Assembly: GCF_038396675.1 (NCBI RefSeq)
Contig: NC_088928.1
Span: forward strand, 58,811,501 to 58,875,500
DNA: 64,000 nt
Source of the DNA: Hydra vulgaris
Taxonomy: Eukaryota > Cnidaria > Hydrozoa > Anthoathecata > Hydridae
Direction: 5' to 3'
The position numbers and the translations under genes were made by a program. The first letter of the stretch is position 1. Each line of letters starts with the position of its first letter. Positions 44,441 to 57,132 of this stretch are shown here, piece by piece. The notes under the pieces are model-generated. The model saw only the letters and a program-made list of their open reading frames with translations. It was not told the DNA's origin and did no database searches.

Positions 44441-47400
44441 GTAGGGAAAAAAGTAAAGATGGTTACTTTGTTGTTAAAAAAAATCAACTAAACAATACTG
44501 TCGTTGCTACTATTAGTTCTTAATTCATCATGATTAAAAACGTAAATGATTTAAAAGATACTTTCGAGGAATTGCAAAAGAAAATGCAAATGTATTTACG
44601 TTTTTTAAAGCTAAAAGAAAAAAAGGAAGCCTAATAGGCTATTGAATATTGTTATTAAATAGCAAACATGTATTTTTAATGAAGTATCTCTTAAAGTACC
44701 GAAAATTACAGCTGAATGGTCAACAAGATTAAAAATTAGTGAAGATGTCGTTTACAGATATTGTGACCATAAAAAGGAAGGGAACTGCGTCTTCCTGAAA
44801 AAACAAAAAATGCAACGAAGTTGCAAAATAAAAGAGTTACCTGGTTGAATGTTACATGCATTAAATCTATGAGTATAAAATTATATATTGACTATTTAAG
44901 ATCAGTTGTTTTACTTTTTGATTGATTTATTCCTAAAATAGAACATTGAAGTTGTCCTGTTAGTTCTAGTAGGTTGTGTACTGGGTTTACTTTCACTTTT
45001 GTGTTTACTTACTTTCACTTTTGTGTTTTTTAAAACACAATAATGATAAAATACTAAATACAATAAAAACTATAAAAGAAAAGATTTAGGCTCTTTCTTG
45101 CACAGAACAGTTACAATGGGTAATCATTTTGTAAAATTAACTGAGTTCTTAATAAAAAAGATGACAATTGCTATATCAGCATATCCAGAGCTAAACTATT
45201 TTTAAACAGATCTATCATTGTTTAAAAATTGTAATAACACTTTTAAGAAATGGCTGTTTAGTTGTAACGTGTTTATTTTGTACAAATGAAATTGAAATTT
45301 CAAAGCGAATCATTTGTCTGTCAACATTTATGTTATAAATGCTCACAAAGAACTGCCTTTGTTTTATCAGATTATATTTGTTTTAATACCTCATTATTTG
45401 ATCCAATTATACTTCACATAGATAAAACTAAAATTGAAAATATTGACTTCTATATTAATAAACTCACGGAAGATTCAAATTATAATAATACTTGAAGAAA
45501 CTTCTTCTAACACTTTTAAAATTATACCAAAATTGTCGCTATCATTCGAAATAAGACTGAAAATACTGATGTACAAAGAACATATGATGGTTTAAAAGGC
45601 ATAGCATATTTCTCATTAATAGAAAACTTTTTAATACTGGTATTGTATATATTGACCTCAGTAACCGCATGGCTCCAAATTGATATGGTATTCATTACAT
45701 AAGCATAGAACAAAATACAAAAAAGTAGCATGATTACAGAAAACATAAAGTTACAGCTGCTTGACTATCTAACTTACTTGGTTTTTTTGGAAAACTTATA
45801 AAGTTATGTTATATTGGAATGTTTTTTAGAATGTTTTTTACACCAGGCCTAAGCCATTTAGAAAATATTCAAAAAGGTAAATTATTTGAAAACTTCTTTC
45901 TAAAGCAAAAGTTGAAAAATACCAATACTTTATTAGCCTAATCAACAATAAATATGGTTGCAGCCCTAATAAATTAGATCTATCAAGAAGTTTGTTAGAC
46001 TAGAACACTCAAGATTTTGTTAATTGTGTTGGGCCATGAAAAACAAGTAAAAAATTTTCTTCAATTTTATGTTCAATGCCAGCTACAGATTGAGTGTACA
46101 GATGCAATACATCAAACATTTTTAAATTAAACAAATTAATACCTTATTAGTAATTGTTGAAGAAACAGTAAATTCAATATATGATTAAAAGAAAATGAAA
46201 AACTGAAATTATCTTGAAATCAAGTTTTGCAATCTAATTTTGTTATGTTAAAAGTCAAATTTGACAATCTGGTTTTGTTATGTTAAAATCATTAAGAAAA
46301 TTTATAAAAAACTTAAAGTTTTTTGCCATTGTAATTTTTTCGAGATAAAAGCAATTTTAACATTTTGAAAATTTTATTTTTAAATTTGTTTATTTAAAGG
46401 GTTCGTTTTATAATTTTCATAACAATAATTTTCTTTCTGCTGAATTTTATTTTTGTTTTTTCATATCACTTTATTTTTATGATTGATTCAAGCTTTATTT
46501 TAGCTAGTCAGTTTTTTTTTGCATCTTTTTTCTTATTATTTAACTGAAATAATAATGTCTGGCAAATTCTTTGTATTTCTGGCAAACTGTTTGTATTAAA
46601 TCTCTCTTTTTATAAACTTGTTTTAAACAACTTCGTATAGGTTGTTTGTACACTTTCTGATCTTGGTAAACGATAGTATTTGAGCAGACCATTCAAATCT
46701 TTTGATTTAAAATTTTTATAAAGCATAAAGCAGAAGCACAATACAATTAAAACGTTAAAAAAATTTAGCCAAAAAAAGTATAAATATTAAGATGTGGAAC
46801 ACTTGTTGATAGTTTATCAAACTGAAAAGCTACCATTTTTATTTTTTTCCTAACATCGTAAACATAAGTGTGCGGACCGCGGTTAATGAATTTGGCTAAT
46901 ACGGCCTGATTTGTTGCATTTTCTGTAAAAAATTATGAGGCCAGTTTTTTTATGGCGAATTTTTATTTTATCAAGATGTCGAGGAATACTTGAGATTATC
47001 ATCATGTAATTACATTATGCTGTACAATATTTTTCGCTAACTGATTCCCTGTTTCAGTATATTCCAATAACATATGAAATACTGAAATAGGCCTTCAAAT
47101 AGCTATGTATCAAAATGTTACTAAAACACTTACATATTGCAAAGACTACTTACAACTCTTATGAGGAAATAAAAACAAAGGTTTGTAATTTTATATGTAT
47201 TAAAGATTTGAAAAAAAAATCTTTTATTAGCATTAGCTATCAGTTCTTTTTCTTTTTTAAAACTCTTTTACCAGATCTTTTCTTGCAGGATCTGTAGTTT
47301 CTTTTTGTAAATTATGATAAAAAATATTATTAACAATTCGAGATCCATATTTAATTCCCCATTCTTGGTGATTCTCGCATGTAAAATCAACACTGCTATA

Positions 47401-47937
47401 ATAAATCTTAAAAATTTGTTCTGAAAAACTGTTAATTGATAAAGAATAACTGCAATGTTTGATTTGAATTAGCAACCAGACAATCTTTAATGGCCTTATT
47501 ATAAAAGGACAAAAATAGACTTCGACAAAGCACTAATTGCAATAATTTTAATTACAACTATCAAAAATGAATTGCCTATAAAAAATGTTTGTCTTTCTAG
47601 ACAATCATTTTAAAAACGGACACTAAATGAACAATCTCGATTTTTTAATGAGGTATAGAAGATCTATTTAATATATAATTTGGACTTATAACGAGTAATT
47701 AAATTTTCACTGCAGCATCGTTTCAAAAACTGAAAACAAGCACAAAATTAAAAATACAATTTTTCTAACAGAAGTTCATTTTTTAATTTTTTGTCCAGCG
47801 TGTGCTGTTGATTAAAAAGTTAATGTCTATTTAAAAACCTCAAAATGGACTATTTTGTGCTCAATTGAAGTTCATTAATTACTCAGTTCAGTTGTTTTTC
47901 AATTCTCAGTGAATGTGCGTGAAAATTTATTTTTAAA
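44441..47937. other. 3.5 kb without a recognised gene
   Basis: Only short frames occur (for example 45286-45495, with a cysteine pair CQHLCYKC), none with a recognised motif. CAATCTAATTTTGTTATGTT is duplicated with a 34-bp period near 46229-46285. The last few hundred bases should hold the 5' end of the BED hAT element; TTTAATTTTTTGTCC near 47787 recurs inverted near 51100 and may mark its ends. Confidence 0.4.
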
Positions 47938-50767
47938 ATGCCCTCTCCAGTTTGGGATTACTTCAAAAAAGTTGAAGGTAAGTTTATCATTTAAAAAATT
48001 TTCCTTAGTCACTAAAATCTTTACCACCTTCAATAAAATTATTTTAAAAATATGTGATCAAGGAGTTGTCCTTTATAAAATGTGGATTAGTAAGTAGAAG
48101 ATTCCAATAGGTGTTAAAATTTATTTAGGTTTGTGAATAAAACAATAGTGAAAAAGAAAAATGTTTTTTACTTTCATTTTATTGATGAATATGTACGCAA
48201 GTTTTAAACAATAATTAATCATGGGCAATGATCGTCATTTGGAGTTTTGATGTCATTTCAATATTTTTTTAATATTATAAATTTACTACATAACAATTTT
48301 CAAATAATACGGTAATGAAACATCAAAATGATATTTAGCTTATCAAAGTGCCAAACGCAGGCTATTATTGAAGAGTTTTATTTTTAAAGAGGATTCGTAT
48401 CCCTAAATGTGCAAACTTTACCTGCCACACAAATCTAAAATATTTTTATGATTTTTCTTTAAGGGAATGACCCACAGTGCCTGCTCTGTGAAAAAAGTGT
48501 TAAAATTAAGAACTGCAATACTACCAACATCAAAAATCATCTGAAATCCAAACATAATAATAAATATCTTGATCTGATTGGGAAATTCAAAGAGAGAAAA
48601 GATGAAAAGGCAGCCAGAGAAGCCCTGGTTACTTCGCTTAAAACTGATTTGAAGCAAGTGTCTAAATATCCTGTTAAAAGTGCAAAACAGTTGGAGTTTG
48701 ACATGGAAATCACAGTATGGCTTGTTTGTGATGGCTATCCCTTTAGAGCTGTGGACACTCCTGCCTATAAAAGGGTGATGACGTACTTAGCACCAAAAGC
48801 AAATTTGAAGCACTCTACAACCTTTGCAAAATATAAAGTGCCCTTGCTTTACCTGACACTTGAAAATGCATTACAAAAAAAACTGGAAACAGACCTGAAA
48901 GATTGCAAAATGGCCACCTTGACTATGGATCATTGGTCCTCAGTGACAACAGATTCCTATCTTGGTGTAACCTTGCATTACATGGACAAAAACTTCAAGT
49001 AAGTTGAAAAGCATTTTTGTTTTGTTGGTTTTTAATGAATGGTCGAGTTTGGATGGACTGGGACTCGAACTCGGGTGCGCTCGCACCAGAGCCAGTATTG
49101 CTCACTAAATAGAATTCATCTTGTAGTTATGTCCGAGTTTTTACTTTTTTTTGTTTTTGGTCCGCAAAATTCGTTCTTACTGAGTTATTGCTGGTTATAT
49201 TGGTCCTTAAATAATTTTTATATCGATGTTTATTTTATATTACAGATTGAACAAGATAGTTTATGAAGTGAAACTTTTTCCTGAGGACCATACTGGTGAC
49301 AATATTGCCACAACAGTTGATGCTATCATTGAAAAACACAAAGAACTACAAGATATCACAATAACTGCTGTTGTTGATCAAGCAAGTAATATGGCAGTTG
49401 GCCTAAGGAAAAGCAAATATGTGGAGTCTCTTGAAGATGGCAGTATGCAATGTTTGGATCACAAGCTCAACACATGCCTGAGGAAATCTATTGTTAAAGA
49501 TCCTGTTTTGGAAAAAGCTTTTGACAAAGCCAGAAATTTGGCATCAAACATGCATCAATCAGGAAAGAAAAACAAAAAGCTGAGAAGAGCTTGCAGGCTA
49601 AGTGATGTAAGAGCCATTAAAATTCCAACTCTCAGCCTAACTCGGTGGAATGGTCACCAGAAAATTCTTGATGCTATTATAAGGATGAGAGTTCCTTTAC
49701 TGAAGCTCAGCTCTGAAAACAAAGACTTTGGAAAAATTGTCCCCAGCCTTGAGGAAATGGATTTGTTTGAGGAGCTCCTACCATTCTTAACAGAAGTAAA
49801 ACAACTCAGTGAATGGTTTTCAAATGACAGTGAGCCTAGGATGGACCAAGCTTTGGTCAGAGATTTCTGTCTGTTTGCATGTGCTGAGAAGATGTGCACC
49901 TCATCACAAAGCAGCAACACTGCTAAAGCTTTCTTTACTGAGTTTCTAAAAAACCTGCATGAAAAATTTCCTCAAAGAGGGGTTGGAATTTTCCCTATGG
50001 CTGTTGGAAATTTACTGCACCCATACTTTAAGGGTCATCTGCTTGGACCAGAGATTCACAATGTAGTTCGAACCTTGGTGTCAAGCCACAAAAATACAGC
50101 TCAATTTTAATCACAATCAATGGATACTGACTTGTCTGAGAGCCTGCTTGCCGAACCACCTTCACCAGTTTCACAACCAGAGCCAAGGGATGGTATGATG
50201 GCTGCATATGACTTAATGATCAATGAGATAAATAATCTAGATGGATTTGTGCAGGATCGTCATTCCAGTGGTATTCCTCCACTACAAGAAGAATTCAACA
50301 CTTTCCTCTCCATGCCTAGGCCTGATTCTTCAGTTCTACCTCTGAAGTGGTGGATGATCAATGCCCCAAAACTACCATTGTTAACAGAGCTCCTAAGGGG
50401 GTATTTAGGCATGCTAGTGTCTTCAGCTTCATCTGAAAGAGCCTTCTCTCAAGCAGGGCAAGTTATTACAGACGAAAGGTACAATTTGTCTCCTGATCTT
50501 GCTAGCAAATGCATTTTTGTGAAAACTAACTTCTCAACTCTGGTCCCCTATGTGGAAAAATGGTTTTTTAGTAAAAGTGACATGAATGAGAAGGATGAAA
50601 CCTCAGATGAAGAAGCTGAATCTCCTTCATTTTTTGAAGCAACACCTGGTCTGGAGGGACTTATTCACAGGAAGCCCTTGGCAGGCCTGCAGGAAAAAAA
50701 TCTAATCAATCCTGATTTTCTTAACATTCTATCCTCAGACTGTGAATCTGACTATGATTGGATCTAA
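47938..50767 (+). pseudogene. hAT transposase, BED-finger type, intact except one stop
   Basis: Three exons: 47938-47977 (MPSPVWDYFKKVE, donor GTAAGT), 48464-48998 (after TTTAAG; donor GTAAGT) and 49246-50767 (after TTACAG). All junction phases agree. Exons 1-2 form a BED zinc finger (VWDYF, then CLLCEKSV...KNHLKSKH). Exon 2 has MATLTMDHWSSVTTDSYLGV, the first catalytic Asp of the RNase H-like fold; exon 3 has TAVVDQASNMAVGLRK (second Asp), CLDHKLNTC, TRWNGHQKIL and the dimerisation domain LGMLVSSASSERAFSQAGQV. The only lesion is TAA at 50108-50110 (AQF-stop-SQSMDTD). The product would cut and paste its own element. Intron 2 holds a SINE relic. Confidence 0.85.
49050..49125 (-). mobile_element. 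tRNA-derived SINE fragment in hAT intron 2
   Basis: On the minus strand CACCCGAGTTCGAGTCCCAG contains a good pol III B-box, preceded by GCTCTGGTGCGAGCG and an A-box-like TAGTGAGCAATACTGG. No tail or full tRNA fold, so a relic. Confidence 0.4.
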
Positions 50768-51179
50768 ATTTTGGAAAATCAACTATTTGTGTAAACATTA
50801 TTGTCATATTCCGTTTTTTTTATTTTTAAATTTGTCACCATAAAAGTCATTTTAACCATGAAATAAAATTCAAATATAATGTATCGTATATTTTCTTTTT
50901 TGTTTCTAAGGGATTTTTTGGGTAATTTAGATTTTATTGGCAAAAATCAATATTTCTGGTTTTATGAAATCAAGTAAATTTAGACAAAATCATAGACACC
51001 AAATAGACAAAAAATTATGCTTTGTAGACTTATGAAGTGAAAATTATTTTTTAACTGAGCAATCTTAGGACACCATCAAAAATTTGATAGACACAACAAG
51101 GACAAAAAATTAAACATTTGTTGTGTCCATTACAACATACAGAATTGTCTATGTCTGTGTTGTAAGTCTATCCATAGAC
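50768..51179. other. Boundary between two transposons
   Basis: AATAAA follows the hAT stop at about 50862. The AGACA(C/A)AA-rich sequence at 50980-51170 (GATAGACACAACAAGGACAA, TTGTTGTGTCC) may hold terminal repeats of either element; ends could not be fixed. Confidence 0.4.
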
Positions 51180-53430
51180 TAGTCTGGTTACTAATTAGAA
51201 TAGGAGAAATAATATCTAGAATACTAAAAAGATGACAAATAAAATCAGACAAGGATTGACTTGGACATATAAGTCCACCTCTGGATAATATTTTTTAGAT
51301 ATTCGTTATTAAAAACATCTTGGTCTGTAGAAACCATTTTTTGACCATAAGTTAATCATTTAAATCTTTTTTTCAATTTTTTAGCAATGTAGCCTGCTAT
51401 AGTAACAGCAACTTCCATGCTATCTTCAGAAAGCTGACACTAATATCTCTGAAGACAACAATGCAATATCTTGCATAATGTTTTCTAATGTAGAGTATTC
51501 AAATGTTTGATAAGTATTTTCATCCCAGAAATTAATATCTTCCTTTAGAAGACTTTTTACTGCTAAAATCTTTTCACGGTTGCAAACTTCTAAAAGACTT
51601 ACAAGAAATCGACCACCGCTCATTTTTCTATACTTACTAAAGCGTATTTCCAAAGGATCACTTTGTGACCTGAAAGTAAGAACAAATGTTTAGCTTTCTT
51701 CAAGCAAACAATCAATAAGAGATTTAATGTTGTGATAAGAGCATGAGAAGTTTGTTTGGTTAAAGTAAAATATTCACATGTTGACCAAATTTCATTCCAA
51801 TTTTCTATTGGAATGAAATTTAGTCTCTATAAAATGTGGGTTTTTTATCTCCTTTTACAGCAGCATTGCCGAGCTGATTGGATGTATTAAACATCTGCTT
51901 AAAATTAAGTGCAATAAATAACTTATGAAACAATGATAAAAATTGTGCTGCATCATTTCTTTCAGGTAAATAACTTATAATTGTAGCTGTAGTTGTTTCA
52001 TCAAAAATTGCTAATGCAATGTTAACAATCAACAACGCAAGGTTAACATCTTATTTATTGTTTCCAGGATGAGTGACCTGATAATTAATTTTCCTCGCTT
52101 TTTTCAAGTTTCCATTTAATAATTGGTCTTTTTCATAAACTTTATGAAATAAATCCCAAGTAATAAATCCAGCTGGAACTTCAACTTTGTCTCTAAAGAA
52201 ATCAAACGAAAAAGAAGGATAAACAAATTTTTTTCCATTCAACAAGTTATTCCTAACATTTTTTATTAAATGGATTATATCATAGAATAGATATGTTTTT
52301 AAAACTCCATTATAAGCTGGATGATAAATAAATAGTTTTCCATCTCCAGTATATGATTTATGTAACTCTGAAAATGCATTAACATTGGTAGAATGATTAT
52401 CTGTAACAATAGCTCTTAGTTTAAAACCTGGTTGGTGCAATGAGGTAATGCACTCATCAATTTCTTTTTTCCCACTTTGATATTGGGCTGATTTCTGCAG
52501 ATACTTTTTATCCCCAAGAAGCACACAATCACATGATACACAATGTTTTTGTAACAAAACTGTTATAGCTTTATACGCATTTATATCACCACTTTGGATT
52601 TTTCTAAGTAAACTAAAAGATGGTAAAGGTAGTTGTTCTAGTAACTTAAGACTGTGTTGAAGTGTGACGTAAAAATAGCGCATAACGTATAATGGATGCA
52701 AGTTATGGAGGTCTGTCTTGAGGAGAATAGTATCTAATTTCATTTAACTCTGTCAAAATTGATTCATATCATTGGCTTTATTTCTAATATAGACAGGAAA
52801 ATTTTCTAACATACTACAGTTTGTTAATTTGCAATTATGATCACTACGAAACCATTCAGGTAAAGAAATATGATTTCTTTATATGACAATGAAACATAAA
52901 AATCTTTATTTACAGTTATTGACTCAAAAACAGTTGGTATGCCTGATTTTTCATCAAAACATAGTTTATAATAAACAACACTATCATGAATTTTTTTAAA
53001 TGTAAAACCTGGCGGAGAATGTTGTTCTGTCAAAGAATCAAGATTAATTATTTTATCAACACTTTGAAAATCTTCAAACTCATCTTTTTCTAAATATCTT
53101 GAAGTTGGTTCTTTTCGGGACAACTTTGGAACCCTTAGAGTTGACGATCCACTTATTTCATCGGTTTGAATAGTTGGAACTGGAAGAAGATTCCATTTCA
53201 AGGTGCATCTTTTTCTGTAATTAATAAATTTTTCATCAAAATAATTCACAAAAATAGCTGAATATTTTGATGGAGCCAATCATTTCTATTAACAAAGTAT
53301 ATCCATTGTTCTCTCAAATCAAATTTTTCAGGAAAATGAAATGTTGACTTTTTTGGACCATTAGAGTAACCAGTTTTACAGTTTGTAACAACACATTTAT
53401 TAACCATTTTATTACTAAAACAAAACAAAA
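51180..53430 (-). pseudogene. P-element-like transposase with THAP finger (broken)
   Basis: Starts at 53408 with MVNKCVVTNCKTGYSNGPKK, STFHFPEKFDLREQWIYFV, a THAP C2CH zinc finger. A frameshift near 53280 leads to the frame APSKYSAIFVNYFDEKFINY. Another shift near 52860 leads to LPEWFRSDHNCKLTNCSML, then the catalytic region: SGDINAYKAITVLLQKHCVS, FKLRAIVTDNHSTNVNAF (an Asp), YDIIHLIKNVRNNLLNGKKF, VTHPGNNK, then NIALAIFDETTTATIISYLP, FNTSNQLGNAA and, near the end, VAVTIAGYIAKKLKKRF. Order and motifs are those of P-like/THAP9 transposases. At least four shifts or stops. Confidence 0.8.
51787..51821. repeat. 14-bp stem hairpin in P-like relic
   Basis: AAATTTCATTCCAA, loop TTTTCTA, TTGGAATGAAATTT. 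Perfect arms inside former coding sequence. Confidence 0.8.
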
Positions 53431-53560
53431 AAATGTAACACAGTTGTTTTTAAATATAAAGTTCACTTACATTTATTATTGGAATTATCTTCACTTAAAT
53501 AACATTGCATAAAAAAGCAGTTCGACTATATACAGTAATAATAATAGACTGTCTGTGTGT

Positions 53561-54898
53561 CTATTTCATTATTCCACTCTTTAATGGAATATAATGAAAT
53601 AGGCAATCAGTCAGAATACATTTTTCTACTAATTTGTTGTTTCGATGATTAACATAATTATTTTTTTCTTTCTCGATGATGTTGATGAGTGTTGTTATAT
53701 TCCACACTGACATGTCATCGGATCTCTGTGTCAGAAGATAAAAAACTGATAATTCTTTAACAGATTTAAGCACTGGAACAATAGCTTCAAAGAGTAGGAA
53801 CTGTTCATCTGTAGGTACGATTTTCTTCCAATCATCACCTTCTGTATTGCGTAAGTATATGAGTGGAACCTTCAGTTGAAGCATGACGTGCAGCATATCG
53901 TAATGGCTGTTCCACCTCTTGGTTACTGTGGAAGGTATTTTGAGATAACTCACATCTAACCTGTCGATTTATGAACCCTGTTCATAAATCTGTTCATAAG
54001 GCTGTCGATTTATGAACCCTGTTAGTAAGTGAGCTGGCTTTAAGAAAAGCATCTTTCAGTTCCGGGGTACCCTTAACTGTTCTTTAAAGTGCAGTGTTGA
54101 GTTTGTGATCACTGCATGTAACAGAACCTTCTTCTTTAGTTATTAAAGACACACAGTTATTTAGAGCACATGCTATATTTGATGCCTGATCAATAACACA
54201 CAGTTTATTGGGTATTTTTTTTAATGATTCAGGGTATGAGAGTGTGTTATCAAGTGCTTTTGCAATGTTGATACCAGTGTGTCGCTCTTTGAATAGGCAC
54301 ACTTCTAATGTAAATTACTTTAGAGCAAAGTCTGGCGAGATTAATGTAATGTCACGGACACGTATGAATCATGTGCCCTTGATGTCCAGTGGTCAGTGAT
54401 TATGACAACCTGATTAAGATCTATGAGCTCTTTTTCTATAACTTCATGCATTACTACCTTTAGTGTATGGTAAAGCTGAGGGAATTTATTTTTTGAGAAA
54501 GTCGTTGATTGTTTTATTGTAGCATTTGGTAATATTTTGTTCATAAACCTCTTAAAATTTTCAGAATCAGCAAAACTAAACGGCAAGCACCCAGTAGCAA
54601 TCAAAGTAATGATGTCATGATCAACTACTAATTGACACCGATCTTGAAGTGGCCACTTTGTAACCGCCTTCTTCGGGAGAGTGAGAGCTTTGAAGGCTAC
54701 ATCTTTTGCGGATCATGAACCACCTGCCTCGATTACGTTTAGTTCTTCATCTACTTGTGATCTCCGCTCGTCTTCTGTTTTTTTAAAGTTCGATGAATAA
54801 CTTCCTATGTTGTGTTTGAATATGCTTTCGCAAGCCAGTAGTATTTGCTTGCTTTGTTACAAGCTTATTTCCACAAGTTTTACACAGAGCAGATTCTC
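53561..54898 (-). pseudogene. Second BED-finger hAT transposase (decayed, 3' truncated)
   Basis: Exon start follows TTTTAAG at 54899. It reads ESALCKTCGNKLV...RKHIQTQH (BED finger), IATGCLPFSFADSENFKRFM, VVIITDHWTSRAHDSYVSVT (first catalytic Asp), CVIDQASNIACALNN (second), CSDHKLNTAL, TVTKRWNSHYDMLHV and LKSVKELSVFYLL. The dimerisation domain is missing; the frame stops at 53561 next to the P-like relic. CTGTCGATTTATGAACCCTG is duplicated near 53957-54022. It is related to, but clearly diverged from, the plus-strand hAT at 47938. Confidence 0.8.
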
Positions 54899-55770
54899 CT
54901 TAAAATGTAAAATACAGTTTAATAACAAAAAAAAAGGTTTTACTTTTTTATTATTATTTTATTTTATTTTTAATTAAAACAACAGAGCCGGGACGCTTTG
55001 AATTCACTTGGGGCCTGAGGCAAAATTAAGTTTTGGGGGCATTAACTGAAAATTTTACCTCTAAAAAATGTCAAAAGAGTTAAATAATTTCAGAAATTTT
55101 ATTACCAAAAAAAGACCCTTTAATAGGCGTGAATTTAATTTTTTTTTTTTACAATTAGTTACTAGGTATCTTTTTATGAAACAAAAACAAATTCAGAGTG
55201 GGCCGGCGTACAACCTGGCCATCAATTTAGCACACTGTGCTTTGCGATTTATGAATTATTGCTCCACCAATTAAATTAATTTTTTTTTAAATCCTTATAG
55301 TTAATAAACAATAATAGTTATAACGTAAAAATGTCAAAAAAAAACCCTGCATTTTTAGTTAAAAAAAAATTAAAAAAATTAATTTCTCATGAAAGACTTG
55401 AACTTAGAACTCCGTGCTGAGATGCGATAACTTTATCCGCTTGGCCACGCAAACTTACGATCTTATGATTTATGTTATTATATGTAACAATAATTTTGCC
55501 CGTAACTAATTATAGAATTATTTCTCGACATTGCCAGCAATTACCTTTTGAGATAAAGTATAAAAAATACTTAGTAAGTAGTGCTTATCTATATTTTTCT
55601 TGAAATAATCCCAGATTAAAGATGTTGTAAAAGGCATGACGAGTGAAGATTAGTTTGATTACGATATTTACGATACCACGAGAGATTTAATTAAAGTAAC
55701 GATACCAGAAGAGAAATTAAAATATGAATGCAATATCTCACAATTAATTAAATTAAAATAACTGTAGTGA
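54899..55770. other. No gene; tRNA-like relic on minus strand
   Basis: At 55395-55453 the minus strand has GCGTGGCCAAGCGGATAAAG, a class II-like A-box, and AAGTTCAAGTCTT, a weak B-box, but the acceptor and anticodon arms do not pair. Probably a SINE relic. A GC-richer patch at 54985-55040 resembles a hAT end. Confidence 0.35.
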
Positions 55771-55771
55771 C

Positions 55772-56120
55772 TGTTACGAAATCAATTCCCTTTGAACAAT
55801 CATTTTTAATAAGCGTTTAGAACAATCATTAACGATTGCGTTTAGAATGATCATTAGTTTAATTAATTATTAGAATAATAATTATTAGTTTAATTAATTA
55901 TTAGAATAATCATTAACATCACAAGCAATTCCCTTTAGAGAATTATATGAAAAACTCTAATTAATGATAGTTACAAAACTAATTCCCTTTGAACAACCAT
56001 TTCTAATACTCGTTTAGAATAATCATTAACCATTGCATCACAAGCAATTTTCTTTGGAAAATTATAGGAAAAACACTCTTTAATGATTGCAAAACGATTC
56101 CCTTGGAAATTAATCCGCAC
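55772..56120. repeat. Imperfect tandem repeat of about 190 bp
   Basis: AATTCCCTTTGAACAA-CATTT-TAAT, CGTTTAGAA-AATCATTAAC and CATCACAAGCAATT occur in the same order in two blocks (from 55785 and from 55978). Inside, TTAGTTTAATTAATTATTAG is also repeated (about 55853-55905). Confidence 0.6.
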
Positions 56121-56191
56121 AGAAAATTTTCGCTTGAATGGAATAAAAATTCGATAGAGTTTGGAATAACGACATGAAAAATTACACATTG

Positions 56192-56492
56192 CAGGGGCTG
56201 ATCCAGGTCATTGTTCTAGGGGGGTAGTCGGACCAAAAAAAATATAAAAATAAGGTTTGCGTTTTTTACAAAATAAAATAACTGTTTCATTTGATATTTA
56301 GAATGATTTTAGAAAGGTTATAAGATAGTTAGTAATAGTAAATATATTGAATGGTTATATAAACTTTTTTCAATTTTTCTTATTTTTTAGTTTTATCAAT
56401 AATATTTTGAAGTTTGACGTTTCTTAGGTAGGGGAAGGGGGTAGTTACCCCGAATACCACCCCCCCCCTCCCTTCCCTTTTTGTCCGCCCTT
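56192..56492. mobile_element. hAT-like MITE, CAGGGGCTGATCC terminus
   Basis: Starts CAGGGGCTGATCCAGG, a common hAT end. ACACATTG (56184-56191) and ACACACTG (56493-56500) form a 7/8 target duplication. The right end (TTTGTCCGCCCTT) is a weak inverted match. The interior is AT-rich with a G-tract and a C-tract. Confidence 0.5.
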
Positions 56493-56740
56493 ACACACTG
56501 TTTAACATAATTTAACAATTTTAAAAAATTTAATATAGAAATAAATGTTGAAAAAATCATTTCTTTCCTTTTAATCACGGTAAAAAATATTGTAATAAGG
56601 ATAACAAATGAGAAATTAAAATACAGAAGTGGTACCACACAATTATTTAAATTAAAACAAAGATATCAGATGAGAAATTAAATGATAGACATGATGCCAT
56701 ACAACCAGCTTACAGAACTTTTTTTTATAATAAATAAGCC

Positions 56741-56764
56741 ATATATATATATATATATATATAT
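56741..56764. repeat. (AT)n microsatellite
   Basis: A short run of 12 AT units. Confidence 0.9.
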
Positions 56765-56904
56765 CTCATTAATTATACGAATTTACTATTTCAAATTACA
56801 AACCGTTTATAAAAATAATATGGATGTTATCATGATGACCCGAGTTGCAATACCAAATGATATTATTGGTACCAAACAATACCAACATAACCGATAACTT
56901 TTGA

Positions 56905-57132
56905 TACTAGTATCGATATCGATACCGTAAGGTATCGCACCGAGATCAAATGATACCTACATAAACGATACCTTCAATACCAGTATCGCGTGATCTCGAT
57001 ATCGATACTGTATGGTATCGCACCGATACCAGACGAGAAATCGAGACTCGAGACCGTGTCTAATGAATAGGCCTGTAGTAGAGAACGCTATGATTGCGAG
57101 AAACAGCCGTGGGATAGCACTGCAGTGCTATC
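56905..57132. repeat. Cluster of TATCGATACC-type repeats ending in a palindrome
   Basis: GGTATCG / CGATACC units occur about a dozen times in both orientations (for example TATCGATATCGATACCG near 56920), with a repeat of GGTATCGCACCGA. At 57113-57132 lies the perfect 20-bp palindrome GATAGCACTGCAGTGCTATC. It looks like the subterminal region of a DNA transposon; no element boundaries were found. Confidence 0.5.

Noticed and set aside
45286..45495. 69-residue frame with CQHLCYKC
   Set aside because: Short, no family motif, and the sequence around it gives only scattered residues; not strong enough for a gene call.
47909..48097. 62-residue plus-strand frame at the start of the BED hAT
   Set aside because: Wrong frame; the transposase starts at 47938 in another frame and splices at 47977.
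55395..55453. Possible tRNA gene on the minus strand
   Set aside because: A- and B-box-like strings exist but the acceptor and anticodon stems do not pair.
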